Part shown: positions 56,115 to 64,000 of the stretch, one piece after another
Layout of the letters: every line of letters starts with the position of its first letter
Numbering within the stretch: the first letter of the stretch is position 1
NCBI RefSeq assembly: GCF_030272615.1
Contig: NC_081415.1
Coordinates: 601,605,644 to 601,669,643 of the forward strand
Reading direction: 5' to 3'
DNA: 64,000 nt
From: Cryptomeria japonica
Taxonomy: Eukaryota > Streptophyta > Pinopsida > Cupressales > Cupressaceae
The notes under the pieces: model-generated
Database searches by the model: none
What the model was told of the DNA's origin: nothing
What the model saw: the letters and a program-made list of their open reading frames with translations, nothing else
Position numbers and translations under genes: made by a program

Positions 56115-57092
56115 ATGGGGACTTACAAGAAGGAGAGTATGAGGTTTGATGGAACAAATTATTCTCTTTGGAAGAACTGGATGGAGTGTTAGTTGAGATG
56201 CATTAGTGAAGATTAATAGAGAATTACTAAAAACAAATATACTATTTCTGCAAATGGTCCTTCAAATTCAGATGAGGTTAAGGAAGCTGAGTACAATATC
56301 AGGGCTAAGGAAGCATTATTGAGTGCTTTGACTAATTTTGAAATGATAAATGTGATGGAATTGCAGATTGCTCATGAGATCTGGAAGAAATTGGAAACCC
56401 TATATGAAGGAGACAACTATGTGAAGATTGCTAAATTACAAAGCCTAAAAGGAAAGTATGAGATGTTGAGGATGGGCAAAGATGAGAACATTACTTCTTT
56501 TATGCAGAAGGCGAATGAATTAGTGTGCAATATTAGATGTGTTGGTAGAAATTTGGAAGAATCAGATATTTTTCCTAAAGTGCTCAGATCTCTACCTCCA
56601 TCCTACAAACACAAAGTTGCTGCTATTGAGGAGATTCAGACTATGACTGATGTGACCAAAGACATGTTAATTGGTAAGCTACCAACCTTTGAATTAACTG
56701 AATTTGGTGATTCTCTTCCTAAGGTAGGTTCTAAATTCAAAGCTATTGTTACTAGAAAGGATAAGAAAATATTTAATCTGGGTGAAAGTTCTTCAAGGAG
56801 AATATCTAGATATGAGAAAGAGATGAAGGAGATTGAAGAAGAAGAGCGAGAGCTTAAGGATCTTGAAGTGCTAATTGCCAGGAGATTGCCTAAAGGAGCC
56901 AATACATATGAAGGGAAGTTGCCTCTTAAATGTTTTTCATGCAATAAGATAGGAAATTTTTCTTCAAGGTGTCCGGAAAGAGTTCCTAAGAAAACCTACA
57001 AGCATAAATTTCAGAAGAGATGTTATTATGTTGTTGATGAAGGTGTGACTGATAATGAATCCAACAAAGGGAATTCAAGTGATAATGAATGA
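56115..57092 (+). pseudogene. copia-4 gag
   Basis: The start is the ATG at 56115 (MGTYKKESMRFDGTNYSLWK), the usual UBN2-type gag beginning. Early stops lie at about 56190 and 56214-56219. From 56319 the frame is open for 257 codons: WKKLETLYEG, LKGKYEMLRM, then a charged segment (EIEEEERELKDLE), then the knuckle at 56931-56972, CFSCNKIGNFSSRC, where the zinc-binding His has become Asn. Stop at 57090-57092. Confidence 0.85.
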
Positions 57093-57530
57093 GTGTTCAT
57101 TTCTATCAAGGAAGATGGTCCAAAACCTATAGATTGTGCTAGCTGCATTAATGAGGAAAGAGATTTGACTACACAAGTTGAAGAGAAAGATGAATAGGTG
57201 ATTGACAATGGATCCTCTCATCACATGATAGGTGATAAGAAAAATTTTATGAGCTTAGAAAAGTATGATGGTATTGTTGTTAGGTTGGTGATGATAAAGT
57301 TGGTATAATCCATGGTAGAGGTTCTATTTCTCTTGATGGTAAGCACAATACTAATGATATATGTAGAAGGCCTAAAGCATAATATTTTGAGTATTTGAGA
57401 TATTGTTGATAAGGGACATGATATTCAATTCAAGAATGGAAAGTGTAAAATCTTGAGTAGTTCAGGAAATGAGATTGCATCAGGTACAAAGACAAAAGGT
57501 AATATCTTACACTTAAATGTTGCTATTAAA
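57093..57530 (+). pseudogene. copia-4 protease region
   Basis: After a TAG (57195-57197) the motif VIDNGSSHHM keeps the catalytic Asp at 57204-57206. A frame slip near 57285 separates the C-terminal part (ILSIxDIVDKGHDIQFKN). Confidence 0.7.
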
Positions 57531-58323
57531 AGTTGCTTGATTGTTCAAATTGATGAAAGTTGGTTGTGGCATAAAAGGTTCTACTCAGGTAGTACGAGAT
57601 CTTCCTAAATTGATGAAGCCTACTAACTCTATATGCAAAGAATGTCAATTCAGGAAGCAAACCAGAGTTTATTTCAAAAGTAAAAATCATTTTTCTAATG
57701 GATTGTTAGATCTTGTGCCCATTGATTTGTGTGGTTCCTCTAGATTCATAAGTTTTCAAGGAGATTGATATTTCATTTTGTTGATTGATGATTATTCTAG
57801 GATGATGTGGGTCACTTTCTTAAGGGAGATGTTTGAAGCTTTAGAGAGATTCGAGATTTTCAAAACAATGGTTGAGATAGAGATAAGATTGAAGCTAAAG
57901 TGTCTGAGATTTGACAGAAGTGGTGAATTCATTTTTGGTTATTTCAATACATTCTATGAAGAGAATGGGATAAAGAGACATTTATCTGCTCCAAGAACCC
58001 CTCAGCAAAATGGACTTGTGGAAAGGAAGAACAAAACCATTCAGGAAGTTGCTAGGATAATGATGATTGAAGGAAATATTTTGCACATCTATTGGACAAA
58101 AGCTATGAGTACTAATGTTTACACTCTTAACTAGGTGCATATCAAAGGTGATACCAGTAAGAATCCTTATGAATTATGGTTTGGTCATACTCCTATTATT
58201 AGATATTTTAGAATTTTTGGAAGTAAATGCTATATCAAAAGGGATGAAGATTTAGAAAAGTTTGATGCTAGATGTCATGAAGGAATCGTTCTTGGTTATT
58301 CAACTAAAAGAAAGGCCTACTAG
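57531..58323 (+). pseudogene. copia-4 integrase
   Basis: Zinc region CGIKG... with a frame slip near 57580; SICKECQFRKQ keeps both Cys of CxxC. The core has PIDLCGSS, DDYSRMMW, and PQQNGLVERKN. Then NPYELWFG and CHEGIVLGYS. Stops at 57766-57768, a TAG at 58132-58134 and 58321-58323. Confidence 0.85.
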
Positions 58324-59520
58324 TGTTATAATAAGAGATTGAGAAAGATAGATGAGAGTGTTAATGTCAAATTTGTTGAAGGTATGGAGAGATAGCCCAG
58401 ATCCTCCAGATATGACACAAATGATCAGAATGATAACTCTAATAAAGGTAAGCAAGTTTAGACCCAGAACCAAGTTTAGATTGCTCTAGTGAATCCAGTG
58501 ACTCAAGGTGGAGGAAATAGTGCAAGTGCAGAAGAAAGAATACAAGAGTTTGGAAAGAAAGAAAATCCTAAGACTCCCAGGTATGTAAGATTGAATCATT
58601 CATAAAATCAGATTATATGAGATAAAAATAAAGGTGTTCAGACTAGGAGAATAAGTGCAAAAGATTAGGTTGAGTATTGTTTGATTTCAAAGATTGAACC
58701 TAAGGATGTGAGTGAAGCATGTAAAGATGAACATTGGGTGAAAGCAATGGAAGAATAATTGAATCAGATTGAAAAGAATAATACATAGATTCTAGTACCC
58801 AGACCAAAAGACAAACATATAATTGGAACAAAATGGGTTTTTTGGAATAAATAGAATGAGGAAGGTGGAGTTGTTAGGATTAAAGCAAGACTTGTTTGTA
58901 AAGGATATTCATGAATGAAAGGAATTGATTTTGAGGAGACTTTTTCTTTGGTGGCAAGAATTGAAGCTATGAGATTATTTATTGCTTATGATACTTACAA
59001 GGATTTCAATGTCTATCAGATGAATATCAAGTCAATATTTCTAAATGGTGAGTTGGAAGAAGAGTTGTACATTGATCAACCTGATGGATTTCAACTGACT
59101 GATGAAAAAGATATGGTTTGCTAGTTGAGGAAAGCATTGTATGGTTTGAAGAAAGACATTAAAGCTTGGTATGCCAGATTGGATAAGTATTTGTTGAAGC
59201 TAGGATTCAACAAAGGTACTGCTGATAGTAATCTATATTTCTAGATTAATCATGATAACATTTTGATTGTTGAAGTTTTTGTTGATGACATTATTTTTGG
59301 AGGGAATGATAGTTTGTGTAATAATTTTGCTGATGAGATGCAAAATGAATTTGAGAAGTCTATGATTGGTGAAATGAAATTCTTTCCAGGATTGCAAATT
59401 ACTCAGTTAGATAAAGGTATCTTCATATCTTAGTCAAATTATGTGAAGGAATTATTGAAGATGTTTGGATTGGATGACTTAAATCCAGTTGTTACCCCTA
59501 TGGTACCCAGATGTTAGTTG
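58324..59520 (+). pseudogene. copia-4 linker and reverse transcriptase
   Basis: Linker with PRYVRLNHS. RT landmarks: [83 protein letters not shown] with FVDD at 59278-59289. Stops include TAG at W or Q positions (NNT-stop-ILVP; FIS-stop-SN). Confidence 0.88.
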
Positions 59521-60234
59521 ACTAAGGATGATGATTCCCCTAAAGAAAATCAGACCAGATACAAATCTATGATTGGTGGAATGCTATATTTGACTAAGAC
59601 TAGACCAGATATCATGAATGTTGTTTGTTTGGTTGCTAGATTTCAAGCTAATCCTAAGGAATCTCGTTTTGTTGATGTTAAAAGAATCTTTAGATATATA
59701 AAAGGAACTATTTATTTTAGTTTACGATACCCTGAAGATAATGCTTTTACTTTTAGTATTTTTATTGATGTTGATTGGGTAGGAGATGTTGATGATCGAA
59801 AGAGTACTAGCTAGTGGTGGTGCATTTTTCTTAGGTAATAGATTGGTTTCATAGTTGAGTAAGAAGCAGAATTCCATTTCTTTATCTACTACAAAGCCAA
59901 AACATATTGCTTCTTCTAGCAATTGTACTCAGTTAATTTGGATGAAACAGATGTTGAAAGATATCAGAGTTGTGTATGATGAGCCTATTGCTATTTACTG
60001 TGATGATTCAACTGCTATTAACATTTCTAAGAATCCAGTGTTGCATTAAAAAACTAAGCATATATCTATCAACTTTGATTTTCTAAGAGAGAAGGTAAAT
60101 GAGAAAGAAATCAGGTTAGAATATGTGTCTACAAAGGAACATATTAAAGATATTTTCACGAAGCTTTTGCCTAAGGATAATTTTGAGTATCTCAGAGAGA
60201 AGTTATGGGTGATTTCCTCCCTGATCAAAACTAA
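59521..60234 (+). pseudogene. copia-4 RNase H and pol end
   Basis: RYKSMIGGMLYLTKTRPDIM, KRIFRYIKGTI, DVDWVGDVDDRKST, then a short frame slip near 59815, SLSTTKPKHIA, YCDDSTAINISKNPVLH, TKHISINFDFLREK and EHIKDIFTKLLPK, ending near 60234. Confidence 0.85.
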
Positions 60235-60520
60235 GGTGCATTGATTTGCATCAGTCTGGTGCATTTCATAGTCATATCTAGTGATTAAGATTGATGAGGT
60301 GGCTGCTACTTAGGGGGACTAGTCAAATGTTCAGATTTGTGAGATTCCATGTTTACAAATATGTGTTTTTGTCATTGATGTCAAAGGGGGAGAGATTCAT
60401 GTGAAAAACTGTGTAATGGTTTCTGTGGGTGAGAATATTGATATTTGTATAGTGGAGAGAGTATTCTGAGAGAGTTGTTGATTTCTTTGACATTGATTAT
60501 TATTCACATCATATCACTAA
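60235..60520 (+). promoter_or_regulatory. copia-4 first polypurine tract and inverted repeat
   Basis: CATTGATGTCAAAGGGGGAGAGATTC at 60373-60398 followed by ATGTGAAAAA at 60399-60408. The partner arm ATTCACATC is at 60502-60510. The expected second tract and LTR are missing. Confidence 0.65.
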
Positions 60521-60882
60521 CTCATTTGGGTTCATTTTCCAATGAATATTTTCGACGAACTATGGGATTTCTTTTGTTTTGTCGAATCTTACAAGGCAAA
60601 TTGTGTCAATTTTTTTTTTTTAAATATTGTCCGACGTTCATCTAAATTCGGATGAAACCTGTTATAGTCAAAATCTTTCTCAACATTCATCAGAATTCTG
60701 ACGAAAAACAAAGAAGTGAAAAAAGTGAAAAAAAAATTGTGCGCGAACAATGTTTTCCATACTTGCGACATCATTTTGCTTGGTTTGTGAAGGTTAAAGA
60801 ATGAATTTTCCATAGCCTAATTTTTTTTCCCATGAAGAAAATTCATGTCAGATAATATCAGCGAAGAACAAAATAAGGAGTC
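60521..60882. other. Non-coding stretch between copia-4 and copia-5
   Basis: AT-rich DNA with two A/T homopolymer runs. ATTCATCAGAATTCTGACGAAAA near 60680 contains a GAATTC-centred partial palindrome. No gene or LTR border. Confidence 0.5.
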
Positions 60883-61343
60883 TGTTGGTGTAAATAATTA
60901 TTCACCTTGCATATTATTACACCTTACTTAAGTTTACTTAGGAAATGCATTTCATAGTAGGTTGGGTATGAGACACTTGGGTGTTTGTGCCACATAGGGA
61001 TAGTGTGTGTAGGAGAATTTCCACCTTTTGTGGACTTATCTTGTTGTTACATTCCACATTCAGTGGGTGATCCACCTCATGTGGAATATTATAGTGTTTC
61101 TCCTACCTACCCACACCTATTTCCTACCTACCCTTGTTTCTTATTGAGCCACATGTCATGTTTGTGTGCTCACATGTCCATATAGCCTTGCCTATATAAG
61201 AAGACTCATATTCATTTTATGTAATCCTTGATGATCTAGTTGATCAGTATTTTCATCTTGATAGAATACAATTTATTTCTATCATCTATTTTGTCTCTAT
61301 ATTGTATTTTTCATCGAGCCCTAGATCTTGAAAAAATCTCACA
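60883..61343 (+). repeat. copia-5 5' LTR
   Basis: TGTTGGTGTAAATAATTATTC to AAAAAATCTCACA. TATATAAG at 61193-61200. The end is fixed by the primer site at 61344. Confidence 0.82.
61193..61200 (+). promoter_or_regulatory. TATA box in copia-5 LTR
   Basis: CCTATATAAGAAG, the strongest TATA match among the LTRs here. It leaves about 140 bp of LTR downstream for R and U5. Confidence 0.5.
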
Positions 61344-61355
61344 TGGTATCAGAGC
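61344..61355 (+). other. copia-5 primer binding site
   Basis: TGGTATCAGAGC immediately after the LTR. Confidence 0.9.
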
Positions 61356-62867
61356 CTATAGGGCTTCATTAATTAGTCTTTTGGAGAAATTTTGGAGGCT
61401 TCAATTTTTGGATTTGGGGATCTTCATTTTTTGGGGGCATTGTATAGCGATTTGGACATCACGGTTGAGTCCGGGAGGCCGTTTCCATGAATTTTGACTT
61501 TAAAGTTGACTATATTTGGTGATAATTTTTTTTGCCTATTTTGGCTATAGTCATATGGATTTCGAAATTTAAAAAAAAATAAATTATTTTCTCAAAAAAA
61601 AAAATTTCGGAAAATTTTTTTTAAAAAAAAAAAAATCATTTTTTGGGGGGTCTGCAAACCCCCCCATGACCCACCGTATTGCAGGATTTTTGCAGGGTAT
61701 TGCCTCGGCATGAAAGCCGCTACCTACTGCCGTACCTCCTCGGTCTCCATTGCCGACCAGCTCGTGCAGTCCCTCAATCAGCTACCCAGCCCCCCACTTT
61801 CCGCCGTCAACGGTCCTTTTGACTGTTGTCAATTACCAGTGACCTGGAGACTCCCACCGCCAACCACCGACAATCTCCGGCCTCTTAGCCACCGCCGACA
61901 CAGGCTCCTTCCCACCAGCAGTCTCCCTTCCGGCGGCTTTCAACCCCATGCTCTTCCACGCGGACCCCGAGACACATAACCCTGCCATACAGACACGTAG
62001 TCTCCCGCCATGTTAGCAACTTGTCACTGACCGTATGCCACATGGTACATCCATTCAGCAGTACACATCATATATTTTGTACTGCCACGTCATTTTTCAG
62101 CCAATTGAAGCTTGCCACATGTCAGTTCGTACCGTATAGACAACCATGCAAGGGGAGGTGAATTTTTTTTTATGAGAAGATGGGCATCAAATTTAATCCC
62201 ATCATTTGCTGATGTCAGTAGTATTTTGAAATTTTTGTAACCCCCTCTCATTGAGCTTTTCAGTTTTGCAGTTCATATTTGGAAGGCCATATCTTGCTCA
62301 TTTTTGCTCCTTTTTTGGTGCAATTTTTTTTTAAATGGGATAGAATTTAGTGCTCTTCATAGTGGTGGAAGAATTTTATGATTTTGATTAAGGGAGTTTT
62401 CATAAATTGCAGATCTTCATGACTTTACCTGTCTAGTCCTTGAATTTGCAACTTCAGAGGCTTTGTTTGGGGTCATACGACCTCCTTTTTAGGTGCCATT
62501 TTTTTTGAAAGTGCATAATTTTTCATCTACTTTATAATATGTCATTTGTTTGTAGTGATTTTGAGTAGAAATAGTACTTTCAGTATTTGGTCATTTTTGG
62601 CCTATTTGGTACTTGTATTTTGCTTGGATCTCAGTTTAGATCACTAGTAGTATTTGTTGAAGTCTCTTATATATCATTTTGAGGAGTTGTAAATTTAAAT
62701 CAGAAGTCCACTTTGTCTTATTTTGCAAGTGGCCCATTGTATACGCACTAACTATAAAGTGTCAAATCACCTTTTTTTGGGGGGGGGGTTTCTTGATTGA
62801 GTATTTTGGCAGGGTGTCTTGTGTGATTGTGCCTCTCTCTATCTTGTGTTTTTTCATTTTGGTGCTA
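61356..62867 (+). other. copia-5 leader with a GC-rich block
   Basis: A long untranslated leader. 61555-61650 is low-complexity A/T/G. At 61690-62010 base composition changes abruptly to C-rich (GCCGCTACCTACTGCCGTACC, CTCCCACCGCCAACCACCG), with an 89-codon Pro/Ser/Leu-rich open frame (61710-61979) that I do not trust as a gene. The remainder is T-rich. Confidence 0.6.
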
Positions 62868-63720
62868 TGGGTTCTCCTAAATTTCCACTTTTAACTCCTC
62901 ATAATTATGCATCATGGAAGATTAAGGCATGGAGTAAACTAATGGAAAAAAGACTCATTCATTATGTAAATGGAACTATTATAGCACCACTTGATCCTAA
63001 GGTTGATCCTAATGCTCAAATTGAATGGCTTACTAAGAATACTGTGGCACTTGGAACTCTTAGAAAGTGTGTATCAGATGACCTCTTTTTTCACATTGAT
63101 AAGTGTACTACAATTAAAGAGGCTTGGGATATTTTTTAGAAATTGTATGGTCAAGTTGATGAGATTAAGTGCTACAAGCTTGATAGTGAACTCGCAACTT
63201 TAGATCCCAAGGATTTTGATACAATCTAAGATTATGTCACAAAAGCAAATGAGCTAAGAGAAAAGCTAAAGGACAGTGGAATTGACAAAAAGGATGCTCA
63301 ATTGGTTTATAACTTGTTGGACAAGCTTCCTTTAGAGTATGCAGCCTTTGTATCTAGCTTTCACACCCATAGGTTAGCTCAAGGTTCCTCATACACTTCT
63401 CCTTCATTTGATTCATTCACAGAGATGTTGATACTTGAGCAATCTAAGTTGACCAAGATGGGGATACTCAAATCTTCAAACTCACAAGCTTTAATGGCTA
63501 ACAAAGGGAATTAAAGAAATCAAGCAAAAGGAAAGAATCAAAAGCAACCTAAGTCACCATTCTCACCTAAGAGGAAATATTATAAGGACAATCTTTTTTG
63601 TGGATATTGCAAGAAGTTAGGACATGATGAACATCATTGTTATAAGAAGGATATTGATGAGTTGAATAATATTCTTGAGAAGAACAAAATCAACCTACCT
63701 TCTAGAATGTCTACATAGGC
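62868..63720 (+). pseudogene. copia-5 gag
   Basis: The most likely start is the ATG at 62867-62869 (MGSPKFPLLTPHNYASWK), the typical UBN2 beginning; an upstream in-frame ATG at 62819 lies in sequence without similarity. Then WLTKNTVALGTL, KEAWDIF then TAG, LEYAAFVSSFHTHRL, and the intact knuckle CGYCKKLGHDEHHC (about 63598-63640). In-frame stops at 63137-63139, 63228-63230, 63512-63514 and a TAG near 63716. Confidence 0.85.
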
Positions 63721-64000
63721 TTCTTCTTGTAAGGACAAAGGAAAGGATCACTCTTTTAGGATAGATAAAGGAAAGGGACAAGCTCTTTGTGCTACTACAA
63801 GTCATGATTCATGGAGATGGCTTCTAGATTTAGGGGCTTCTCATCATATGGCATCTTCACAGTCTATGTTTTCTACATTTGAGCCTTGCCACATGCCACA
63901 GATTTTTGATGGGAAATCATACATACATGGATGTGATTGGGAAAGGATCTATTGCCATTGGGGATAGCTCCTTCAATGATGTGTTGTGTGTACCCTATTT
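63721..64000 (+). pseudogene. copia-5 protease, truncated by window end
   Basis: WRWLLDLGASHHMASSQSMF is the copia protease site, with the DSGA motif changed to DLGA; the catalytic Asp is kept. A frame slip follows near 63925 and the window ends inside this domain. Confidence 0.75.

Larger units (their letters stand above)
54705..60520 (+). mobile_element. Copia-4: Sirevirus-like copia lacking its 3' LTR
   Basis: 5' LTR, PBS, gag, protease, integrase, RT, RNase H and the first polypurine module are present in order. At about 60515 the sequence leaves the element before the LTR-adjacent tract, and unrelated DNA follows. The LTR and coding regions are closest to copia-3, and its RNase H end is uninterrupted. 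Confidence 0.88.
60883..64000 (+). mobile_element. Copia-5: different copia family, 5' end (runs off the window)
   Basis: A short 461-bp LTR, initiator-Met primer site, a 1.5-kb leader, gag with zinc knuckle and the start of protease are in order. The LTR is unrelated to those of the Sirevirus-like elements apart from the TGTTGG start. It is the least damaged gag in the window but has stops. Confidence 0.85.

Noticed and set aside
61710-61979. Pro/Ser-rich 89-codon ORF in the copia-5 leader
   Set aside because: Composition follows the GC-rich block in all frames; no start context or homologue supports translation.

Overview
The window is a stretch of plant nuclear intergenic DNA built almost entirely from old, nested retrotransposons. 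I found no host gene, rRNA, tRNA or CRISPR array. The density of decayed Ty1/copia, Ty3/gypsy and L1-type LINE copies, and the kinds of elements present, point to a plant with a very large genome. A gymnosperm is my best guess; that is an inference from the elements, not a direct observation. Nearly every coding region carries stop codons or frame breaks.

Layout from left to right. (1) 1-5452: 3' part of a Sirevirus-like copia element on + (copia-1: gag end, protease, integrase, RT, RNase H, 3' LTR). (2) 5453-9203: 5' end of a gypsy element on - (LTR, PBS, gag, start of pol), cut off by copia-1. (3) 9204-25196: a host ORF of unknown function on -, split by two insertions: a 5'-truncated LINE on + (about 9660-13830) and an 8.5-kb non-autonomous LTR element on - (15880-24351, called LARD-1 here). 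LARD-1 is itself split by a gypsy-type solo LTR (17237-18731). (4) 25197-26906: non-coding, with a (TA)30 microsatellite. (5) 26907-34615: a gypsy chromovirus with both LTRs on +. (6) about 34616-41945: an L1-type LINE on -. (7) 41948-45997: 3' half of a second Sirevirus-like copia (copia-3), containing a copia solo LTR. (8) 47511-51109: LARD-2, a smaller relative of LARD-1, on +. (9) 52103-53900: a degraded ORF of unknown function that is also found behind the RNase H of the first LINE. (10) 54705-about 60520: a third Sirevirus-like copia (copia-4) that has lost its 3' LTR. (11) 60883-64000: 5' LTR, long leader, gag and start of pol of a different copia (copia-5), running off the window.

The most interesting part is the LARD pair. 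LARD-1 and LARD-2 share PBS, LTR ends, an R-U5 block and a duplicated polypurine-tract module with the copia elements next to them. They carry no recognisable protease, integrase or RT. Instead they encode a gag-like coiled-coil/zinc-knuckle region and a long second protein whose conserved blocks are still alignable between the two copies. When the solo LTR and one target-site copy are discounted, the LARD-1 reading frame continues across the insertion and still matches LARD-2. This suggests a protein-coding non-autonomous family mobilised by Sirevirus-type copia elements. Two further protein families of unknown function (the split ORF at 9.2-25.2 kb, and the ORF at 11.8-13.6 and 52.1-53.6 kb) also sit in this nest.
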